From DATAEK01 sp036258055 (GTDB lineage Bacteria > Acidobacteriota > Vicinamibacteria > Vicinamibacterales > 2-12-FULL-66-21), in contig DATAEK010000397.1 in assembly GCA_036258055.1 (NCBI GenBank), positions 1 through 12,223 of the forward strand: 12,223 nt of DNA, given 5' to 3'. The first letter of the stretch is position 1, and every line of letters starts with the position of its first letter. A program made the position numbers and the translations under genes. The notes under the pieces are model-generated. The model saw only the letters and a program-made list of their open reading frames with translations. It was not told the origin of the DNA and made no database searches. Positions 1 to 5,266 of this stretch are shown here, one piece after another.

Positions 1-668
1 CTGTTCGAGCTCGAGGTGTCGAGATGAATCGTCCCGCACTGATCCGCCGCCATCAGCGCCTCTCGGAAGAACCCCGCGCCGAAATGCGGGATGATCACCG
101 GGACACGCGGGTGCTGCAGTGCCACGGCCGCAACCGCCAGCGGATCGCCGAGCCGGAGATCGAACGGCGATGGCAGGCCGAGCTTCTTTCGAACGCCGAC
201 TGTCAACACACCGCAGTGCACGAACACGGCGGCCCGGTGCGCGGCGGCTGCCGTGAAGACCCCCTGCACGCGGTCATCGTCCAGCCGATATTTGTGCATC
301 GCGGGAAAAAGCGCGACGACGCGCAACCCGAGCTCGCCGAGCGCGCGATTGAGACGCGCGGGTGCATCAGCCGCGGTCGGATTGAACATGAATGATCCGA
401 CGAATCTGGATGGATGCCGCCGGACCGCGGTCGCGACAGACTCCTCGTCGCCTGAAATGCTGGCGATGAGGACCGCGCGTGCAAGTCCGTGCCGGTCGAA
501 CTCGGCGACCCAGCGATCGGCGAGAGACTCGACGGACCCTGGCGCGTCCCACCCCAGCTTTGTGGCAACGGCCAATGCGCGCGCCGTCGAAGGAAGATCC
601 GGGAGGTCCTGCGACAGGATCTCGAGGAATCGAGACGAGAAACAGTGGCAATGGACGTCGCACACCAT
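1..668 (-). CDS. Amidohydrolase-2 family metal-dependent hydrolase (3' end outside window)
   Basis: This open frame runs from an ATG at 668 off the left edge, giving 222 complete codons with no stop. Its N-terminus, MVCDVHCHCF, carries the HxH metal-ligand motif (H6, H8) that opens amidohydrolase TIM barrels. Further likely metal ligands are H151 in VFVHCG and H195 in VIIPHFGAGFF; the late catalytic Asp would lie beyond the window. The spacing and the 'HFG' stretch fit the amidohydrolase-2 branch (ACMSD or 2-pyrone-dicarboxylate hydrolase-like enzymes), cytoplasmic hydrolases or decarboxylases of small carboxylated substrates. The substrate cannot be told. No Shine-Dalgarno sequence precedes the ATG, but TACAAT lies 8 nt upstream, which suggests a leaderless mRNA. 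It is divergent from the metallophosphoesterase at 696. The family call is good; the specific function is unknown. Confidence 0.87.
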   Translation of the reverse strand, partial: MVCDVHCHCFSSRFLEILSQDLPDLPSTARALAVATKLGWDAPGSVESLADRWVAEFDRHGLARAVLIASISGDEESVATAVRRHPSRFVGSFMFNPTAADAPARLNRALGELGLRVVALFPAMHKYRLDDDRVQGVFTAAAAHRAAVFVHCGVLTVGVRKKLGLPSPFDLRLGDPLAVAAVALQHPRVPVIIPHFGAGFFREALMAADQCGTIHLDTSSSN

Positions 669-676
669 GATCGCGC

Positions 677-682
677 ATTGTA
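677..682 (-). promoter_or_regulatory. Candidate -10 box (TACAAT) for the amidohydrolase, leaderless type
   Basis: On the minus strand TACAAT ends 8 nt before the ATG at 668. A transcript starting 7-9 nt after the hexamer would begin at or next to the A of the start codon. No clear -35 element is seen, and the hexamer lies in the 27-bp gap between two divergent start codons. This is pattern-based only. Confidence 0.35.
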
Positions 683-695
683 AGGCGGGGCGCGC

Positions 696-1157
696 GTGAG
701 GATTGGCCTGATCTCGGATACCCACGGCCTGCTGCGCCCCGAGGCCATCGCCGCACTCGAGGGCGTCGAGCTGATCCTGCACGCCGGCGACGTTGGCGGA
801 GCCGCCGTGCTCAGCGGCTTGCGACGCATCGCGCCGGTGCACGCGGTGTGGGGAAATGTCGACGATCCCGCCCAACCCGGCCTCGATCCGGCGATCGATC
901 TCGATGTGGAGGGAATTCAGATCCACGTCAGCCACGGCCACGAAGTCGGCAGTCCGACCCCCGCCAAGCTGCTCGCCCGCTACGACACCGACGTGATCGT
1001 CTACGGCCACACGCACAAGGCCCTCATCCATCGCGAGCATGAACGGCTCGTCGTGAATCCGGGAGCCGCGGGGCCGCGTCGATTCAATCTGCGACCAAGC
1101 GTGGCGATTCTGCAGGTGACCCAGAGGCAAGTAGAGGTGGAGATGATTTGGCTTTGA
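696..1157 (+). CDS. YfcE/MJ0936-family metallophosphoesterase
   Basis: This 153-residue protein is the usual length for the small YfcE/MJ0936 phosphodiesterases, which hydrolyse phosphodiesters with two bound metal ions, typically Mn. The complete calcineurin-like motif series is visible: SDTHG (D8, H10), HAGDVG (D32), WGNVDD (N54), SHGHE (H80, H82) and YGHTHKA (H105, H107), followed by NPGAAGPRRF where the family often has NPGS. It has no signal peptide or membrane segment, so it is cytoplasmic. The start is a GTG, with G-rich sequence (AAGGCGGGG, 682-690) as a modest ribosome site; MRIGLISDTHG matches the family's N-terminus exactly. The physiological substrate is not known for most members. 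It is convergent with the response regulator downstream. Confidence 0.93.
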   Translation: MRIGLISDTHGLLRPEAIAALEGVELILHAGDVGGAAVLSGLRRIAPVHAVWGNVDDPAQPGLDPAIDLDVEGIQIHVSHGHEVGSPTPAKLLARYDTDVIVYGHTHKALIHREHERLVVNPGAAGPRRFNLRPSVAILQVTQRQVEVEMIWL

Positions 1158-1211
1158 AGGCAGGTCTGGAGAACGAGCCTATCCGGCCCTCCTGACATCT
1201 TTTCTCAATAT

Positions 1212-1235
1212 GTCGCGGGGCCCCACCCCCGCGAC
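1212..1235. terminator. Strong GC hairpin in a convergent gap
   Basis: GTCGCGGGG (1212-1220) and CCCCGCGAC (1227-1235) form a perfect 9-bp stem with a 6-nt loop. It lies 55 nt after the metallophosphoesterase stop, between two convergent genes, so it could end transcription from either side. Neither strand shows a proper U-tract after the stem, so a canonical intrinsic terminator is not proven. The hairpin also overlaps the first copy of the tandem repeat in this gap. Confidence 0.45.
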
Positions 1236-1359
1236 CTGCCAGCGCTTCGCTTCGCTCGCGCCGCCAAATTGGCGCTCGGGGTGAAACTCGATGCGAGTAG
1301 GCCAACCCTCAAGCCCTGCCAGCCTCGCGCCGCTGGCTTGGCGCCACCGGGCAAAACTT
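1219..1359. repeat. Degenerate tandem duplication, unit about 70-80 bp
   Basis: Two diverged copies lie end to end. CTGCCAGC occurs at 1236-1243 and 1316-1323, CTCGCGCCGC at 1255-1264 and 1324-1333, TTGGCGC at 1269-1275 and 1338-1344, and AAACT at 1284-1288 and 1354-1358. The first copy has an extra 11 nt (1244-1254), so the offset falls from 80 to 69-70. The second copy contains a small hairpin, GCCAGC (1318-1323) with GCTGGC (1332-1337). There is no credible coding potential. It may be a dispersed intergenic repeat family, but only these two copies are seen here. Confidence 0.6.
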
Positions 1360-1381
1360 GCCGCGACTCTGAAGTCCAGCC

Positions 1382-2062
1382 TCAGCCCGCAAACTTGTAC
1401 CCCATCCCGTGAATCGTCAGGATGTATTGCGGGTGGCGCGGGTTCGGCTCGATCTTCTGGCGGAGCCACGCGACGTGGACGTCGACGGTTCGAGTCGAGG
1501 GCATGGCGTTGTAGCCCCACACCTCGTTGAGCAGCTCCTCGCGGGTGAGCGTGGCGCCTCGGTGCTCGATAAAGTACCGGAGCAGTTGAAACTCGCGCGC
1601 AGAGAGTTCGATCGGCGTCCCCTCTTTCATCACCTCGGCGCGACGGAAGTCGACGCGAACGTCCCCGAATTGATGCCCTTCGGTGGGATGCGGAGAGAGC
1701 GGGCCGCGGCGGAGCTTGGCCTCGATGCGCGCCAGCAGCTCCATCATCTCGAAGGGTTTCGTGACGTAGTCGTCGGCACCCAGCTTGAGCCCGACGACCT
1801 TGTCCACGATCTGGCCGCGCGCGGTCAGCATGATGACCGGCGTTTCGACGCTGCGCCTCCGCAGATCGCGCAGCACGTCGAACCCGCTCAGGCGCGGCAG
1901 CATGACGTCGAGCAGGATGAGGTCGAAGGCTTCCGCCGTGGCCCGCTCCAGGGCGCTCTCGCCGTCAGCGGTGGTCTCGACGGCGTATCCCTCGGCCGAG
2001 AGACGATCGGTCAGCGTGAGCACGAGACCCGGTTCGTCTTCGACGAGCAGCAGGCGTTTCAC
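1382..2062 (-). CDS. OmpR-family response regulator
   Basis: This is a 226-residue DNA-binding response regulator of normal length. The receiver domain (about 3-118) has the acidic pocket E8-D9, phosphoacceptor D52 in LILLDVMLP, T80 in IMLTAR, and K102 in DDYVTKPF. The C-terminal winged helix (about 130-226) shows the OmpR/PhoB pattern LSAREFQLLRYFIEHRG, RTVDVHVAWLRQKIE and a terminal GMGYKF. It starts with GTG 4 nt after the stop of the histidine kinase, with no Shine-Dalgarno sequence, so translation probably depends on coupling to the kinase. It should be phosphorylated by that kinase. A likely target is the divergent region 4071-4252, which holds direct repeats of the kind OmpR-family dimers bind; that link is inferred. 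Confidence 0.95.
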   Translation of the reverse strand: MKRLLLVEDEPGLVLTLTDRLSAEGYAVETTADGESALERATAEAFDLILLDVMLPRLSGFDVLRDLRRRSVETPVIMLTARGQIVDKVVGLKLGADDYVTKPFEMMELLARIEAKLRRGPLSPHPTEGHQFGDVRVDFRRAEVMKEGTPIELSAREFQLLRYFIEHRGATLTREELLNEVWGYNAMPSTRTVDVHVAWLRQKIEPNPRHPQYILTIHGMGYKFAG

Positions 2063-2066
2063 GCGA

Positions 2067-4070
2067 TCAGGAGGAGCGCGCCGCGTGGGCAGCGCGGAAC
2101 GGTTCGTCGCTCTTCAGGCGCTCTTCGGCCGCGGCGGGCAGGTGGACGATGAACTCGCTGCCGCTTCCAGCCGCGCTCTTCACTTCGACCCTGCCGCCGT
2201 GCGCCTCGACGATGCGTTCGACCAGCGAGAGGCCGAGTCCCGCACCTTGGATCTGCGCAGCAATCGCAGACGGCGCGCGGTAAAACGGCTCGAAGATGTG
2301 CGCCTGATCGGCTGGTGCGATGCCGATACCGCGATCGGCGACCGTCACGACGACCTCGGATCCTCGGGTGCGTGCGCGCACACCGATCCAGCGCCCGCTC
2401 GCGCCGTACTTGATGGCATTGCCAATCAGGTTCTGAAACACGCGGCGCAGGGCAGGCTCGTCGGCCCGCACCGGCGGCAGCTTCTCGTCGATCGCGAAGT
2501 CGACGTCGAGCCCGGCGGCCTCGATGAGCGATGCCGACGCCGCCACGACTTCACGAAGCAGCGGCTCCACAGCGACTGGTTGCAGCGCCAGCCCACGCTG
2601 CCCTGACTGGATGCCCGCGAACTCCAGGATCTGCTCGACCATTTCGGTGAGGCGGCGGCCCTCGCCGCGCACCAGCTCGCCGTACTTCCTGATCTGCGAT
2701 TGATCGTCGACGACCCCGTCGGCGAGATTGTCGGCGGCCGACCGAATGACCGCGAGCGGCGTTCGCAGCTCGTGGGAGACGGCTGCGACGAACTCCATCT
2801 GCTGCCGTGCCAGCTCCTGCGCCCGCCGCGTCGACACCACAAGGAGCCCAAGACTGACGCCGAGCACCGCCAGGATGCTCGAGCTCACGATCAGATTTCG
2901 TCGGCGAGCCACGGCGACCGCTCCTTCGAGCGACCCTGACGGATGCTTGACGACGAGCCGCCACTTCGGCGCCGCGATGGCGGACGCCGGCTTCAGCGCC
3001 GCGGCCGCGGCACCGGCGGCCACGAACGTCTTGTCCGGAGCATTGGGTCCGCTCTGCTGGATCACGATCGAGAGCGGCGCCGTGTCACGAAAGGCGAAGC
3101 TCGAGCCGGGCTGAGCCGTGAGGATCTCGCGCACCACGCGAGAGTCCGGCGTCCACGCCGGCGGACTCGTCTTCCCATCGGCCTTGGCGCCGGGAGGTTG
3201 AACGGTGGTGGTAAACGTGGCGAAGCGGCGGACTTCAGCAGCCAGCGCGCCGAACTCCTGAACGCGGATCTGGAAGAGATCGATCGCCGCATCCGCCTTC
3301 GCGTCAGGAGCCGGCGAGAAGTCCTGCGCCGTGTGATAGACGACGCCGCGGCCGGCGGCGCTCACGACCGCCAGCTGATAGTCGAAGCCGTCTCCCGTCC
3401 CTCGGAAGTGCTGCTGCGCGAGCGCCGTCAGCATCTCGCTCATCAGGTACTCGCGATCCAGCACCACGATGGCGTACGAGAGGAGTGGCAGACGGAAGTC
3501 GGTCCGCACGCCCTGCTGATTGAAGGTCAGCCGCGGTGTCGGTACGACGAGCGCGGGGATGTTTTCCCACAGGGCTGGTGCGATCGCATGAACCAGGATC
3601 GTGTTCTTGTCGCCCTTGTCGTTCGAAATCTGCTGGCGTGAGGTGAGCTGGGCGCGGATCGGCGTCAGGGCCTCGGGCCATTCCGCGGGTTCCACGAACC
3701 GCGTCGACGCGTTGAAGCGCTGCAGCGGCGCGTTGTCTTCGCTGTCGGGAACCACGACGAACACGTCCTTGACCATCCGCGGAAAACGCGCGGTCGCCTG
3801 CCAGCGATCGTAGCGCGCCGCGATGCGGGTGCCGGGCGACTCCCCCTCCTGCAGCGGATCGAGCTGAAACAGAAGATACGCGCGAGTGATCTCGCGGTCG
3901 AAGTCCTGCGCGAACGCCGCGGCGCGGGTGTTGAGCGTCGCCTTCATGCGCTCGCGTTCGGCGTTGCTGATCTGTCCGAGCCAGCGGTACTGCAGCGTCG
4001 CCAGCAGCACGATCAGCCCGAACAGGGCTGCCGCGATCACCACCAGCGGCAGCCGGAACTTCCGTCGCAT
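2067..4070 (-). CDS. Membrane sensor histidine kinase with a large periplasmic domain
   Basis: This 667-residue kinase has one N-terminal membrane helix (about 7-27), a periplasmic region of about 360 residues that I do not recognise, and a second helix (about 393-413). The HisKA domain follows almost directly: H433 in VSHELRTPLAVIRSA is only about 20 residues past the helix, so no HAMP linker is present. The ATPase domain has the N-box NLIGNAIKYG (N551), G1 DRGIGIA (D579), F-box IFEPFYR (592-598) and G2 GAGLGLS (609-615). All catalytic motifs look intact. The ATG at 4070 gives a compact positively charged N-terminus before the helix. It lacks a Shine-Dalgarno sequence, but TGCTAGACT precedes it by 6 nt. 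It is divergent from the LolA-like/receptor pair, so its signal may concern that envelope system. The signal is unknown. Confidence 0.95.
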   Translation of the reverse strand: MRRKFRLPLVVIAAALFGLIVLLATLQYRWLGQISNAERERMKATLNTRAAAFAQDFDREITRAYLLFQLDPLQEGESPGTRIAARYDRWQATARFPRMVKDVFVVVPDSEDNAPLQRFNASTRFVEPAEWPEALTPIRAQLTSRQQISNDKGDKNTILVHAIAPALWENIPALVVPTPRLTFNQQGVRTDFRLPLLSYAIVVLDREYLMSEMLTALAQQHFRGTGDGFDYQLAVVSAAGRGVVYHTAQDFSPAPDAKADAAIDLFQIRVQEFGALAAEVRRFATFTTTVQPPGAKADGKTSPPAWTPDSRVVREILTAQPGSSFAFRDTAPLSIVIQQSGPNAPDKTFVAAGAAAAALKPASAIAAPKWRLVVKHPSGSLEGAVAVARRRNLIVSSSILAVLGVSLGLLVVSTRRAQELARQQMEFVAAVSHELRTPLAVIRSAADNLADGVVDDQSQIRKYGELVRGEGRRLTEMVEQILEFAGIQSGQRGLALQPVAVEPLLREVVAASASLIEAAGLDVDFAIDEKLPPVRADEPALRRVFQNLIGNAIKYGASGRWIGVRARTRGSEVVVTVADRGIGIAPADQAHIFEPFYRAPSAIAAQIQGAGLGLSLVERIVEAHGGRVEVKSAAGSGSEFIVHLPAAAEERLKSDEPFRAAHAARSS

Positions 4071-4076
4071 GAGGCG

Positions 4077-4085
4077 AGTCTAGCA
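4077..4085 (-). promoter_or_regulatory. Candidate extended -10 (TGCTAGACT) for the kinase-regulator operon
   Basis: On the minus strand TGCTAGACT has the TGnTAnnnT form of an extended -10 box and ends 6 nt before the kinase ATG at 4070. Transcription starting about 7 nt downstream would begin on the start codon, matching the absence of a ribosome-binding site. No convincing -35 hexamer sits 16-18 bp upstream. The same TGnTAGACTCGC string occurs before the MFS gene. Confidence 0.4.
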
Positions 4086-4120
4086 CGCGGATTCGGGCCG
4101 GATCCCGCGGATTGCCAAGG

Positions 4121-4158
4121 TTTTACGTGCTTAACAAACTCTTTGCCCAGGCTTAACG
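4121..4158 (+). promoter_or_regulatory. Direct-repeat array, candidate response-regulator operator
   Basis: Four half-site-like hexamers recur at near-helical spacing: TTTTAC (4121), TTAACA (4131), TTTGCC (4142) and TTAACG (4153), giving steps of 10, 11 and 11 bp. The larger strings TTGCCAAGGTTTTACG (4112-4127) and TTGCCCAGGCTTAACG (4143-4158) match at 13 of 16 positions, 31 bp apart. OmpR-family regulators bind direct repeats of this period, and B. subtilis PhoP boxes use TTAACA-like hexamers. A weak -10-like GATCAT (4179-4184) lies 20 nt after the last repeat, where such a box would overlap a -35 region. Binding by the regulator encoded at 1382-2062 is inferred. Confidence 0.45.
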
Positions 4159-4198
4159 ACTCGCCGCGACCGACAGGCGATCATCGCTCGTCTCATCT

Positions 4199-4225
4199 CG
4201 CGAGCACTCGGAATACGCGCTCGCG
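4199..4225 (+). promoter_or_regulatory. Hairpin in the leader of the LolA-like/receptor operon
   Basis: CGCGAGC (4199-4205) pairs with GCTCGCG (4219-4225), a 7-bp stem with a 13-nt loop. It lies 27 nt upstream of the LolA-like start and 11 nt before the purine-rich ribosome site AGAGAGAGG (4237-4245). It may stabilise the mRNA 5' end or tune initiation. No known riboswitch or thermometer class is recognised. Confidence 0.3.
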
Positions 4226-4252
4226 GCAACACACACAGAGAGAGGTTTCGGC

Positions 4253-5260
4253 ATGCGAATTCACACCGTGACGGCCGGTCTGCTGGCCCTGGGCCTGGCG
4301 ATCGCCGGCGGACAGACGACGGCCCGCGGCACCGACAAGACCGCAGAGGTCCTCAACGGCGCACGCAAGGCCATCGGCGACAAAAAACTCGACGGCTTGA
4401 AGTCGCTGAGCGTGAACGCCACGCTCCAGCGCAACGTCGGCAACATGCAGATCAACTCCGACGTCGAGCTGCTGATCGAGTTGCCGGACAAATACGCGCG
4501 GTCGGAGACCACGACCGGTCCGGTCAGCGGTTCGAATACGACCGGGTTCAACGGTGACAAGCCGCTCACGCGCGCGAACTCGCCGATGGTCGGTGGCGGC
4601 GGCGGGATGATCATCCGGATGGGCCCGGGTGGCGGCGCGTTCACTGGAAATGGCAGCGATGCCAAGCCCACTCCGGAAGAGCAGGAGAAGATGAACGCCG
4701 CGATGCTGCGTTCGTCACGACAGGAGCTGTCGCGCCTGATGCTCGGCTGGTTCGCCATGACGCATCCGTCGATCAAGGCGGAGTACAGCTACGCGGGCGA
4801 GGCCGAATCGCCGGACGGCAAGGCGTACGTGATCGACGCGAAGAACGCCGACGGCTTCGCGGCACGGCTCTTCATCGATCAGCAGACGCAGCTGCCGCTG
4901 ATGCTCACGTACCAGGGACCACAGCCTCGCATGATCACGATGGGCGGTCCTGGCGGCGCGGCAGGCGGCCGCCAGGGCGCTCCCGCCGGCGGCCAGGGCA
5001 GGGCGATGACCCCGCCGACCGAAGAAGAACGCAAGAAGATGCGCGAAGACATGCAGAAGCAGATGGCGGACATGGAGAAGGAACCACCGAAGATGATCGA
5101 ATACACCATCTACTTCGACGACTGGCGCGAAGAGGATGGCGTGAAATTCCCGCACACGATGCGCCGCGCGTCCGGCGGCACGACGAACGAGGAATGGACG
5201 ATCACGAAGGTCAAGGTCAACCCGAAGATCGACGCGAAGAAATTCGCCATCGAGAGCTGA
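4253..5260 (+). CDS. Secreted LolA-like protein with Gly/Met-rich insertions
   Basis: This 335-residue protein begins with a signal peptide (MRIHTVTAGLLALGLAIAGG, cleavage probably near residue 26) and has no lipobox Cys. Residues 30-100 and 170-222, with the C-terminal stretch YTIYFDDWREEDGVKFPHTM...KVKVNPKIDAKKF (285-331), resemble the antiparallel-sheet pattern of LolA/LolB-like, lipoprotein-sorting-type proteins. Two low-complexity insertions interrupt it: 112-133 (GGGGGMIIRMGPGGG) and 226-250 (RMITMGGPGGAAGGRQG), the latter followed by a charged Met-rich helix (254-281). The ribosome site AGAGAGAGG stands 7 nt before the ATG. The TonB-dependent receptor begins 6 nt downstream, so the two are probably co-translated. 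The LolA-like assignment rests on pattern, not a search. A periplasmic lipid- or ligand-binding role alongside the receptor is an inference. Confidence 0.78.
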   Translation: MRIHTVTAGLLALGLAIAGGQTTARGTDKTAEVLNGARKAIGDKKLDGLKSLSVNATLQRNVGNMQINSDVELLIELPDKYARSETTTGPVSGSNTTGFNGDKPLTRANSPMVGGGGGMIIRMGPGGGAFTGNGSDAKPTPEEQEKMNAAMLRSSRQELSRLMLGWFAMTHPSIKAEYSYAGEAESPDGKAYVIDAKNADGFAARLFIDQQTQLPLMLTYQGPQPRMITMGGPGGAAGGRQGAPAGGQGRAMTPPTEEERKKMREDMQKQMADMEKEPPKMIEYTIYFDDWREEDGVKFPHTMRRASGGTTNEEWTITKVKVNPKIDAKKFAIES

Positions 5261-5266
5261 AGCGCC

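Noticed and set aside
203..829. A 208-codon minus-strand frame overlapping both the amidohydrolase and the metallophosphoesterase
   Set aside because: The Arg/Ser/Pro-rich product has no motif. The frame starting at 668 gives the real HxH amidohydrolase sequence instead.
1158..1381. Possible CRISPR array or structured RNA in the convergent gap
   Set aside because: There are only two diverged repeat copies with unequal spacing and no uniform spacers. The hairpins are simple and match no RNA class that I recognise.
1785..2606. A 273-codon plus-strand frame opposite the kinase and regulator
   Set aside because: Its Ser/Arg-rich composition and lack of motifs mark it as an antisense shadow of two well-supported minus-strand genes.
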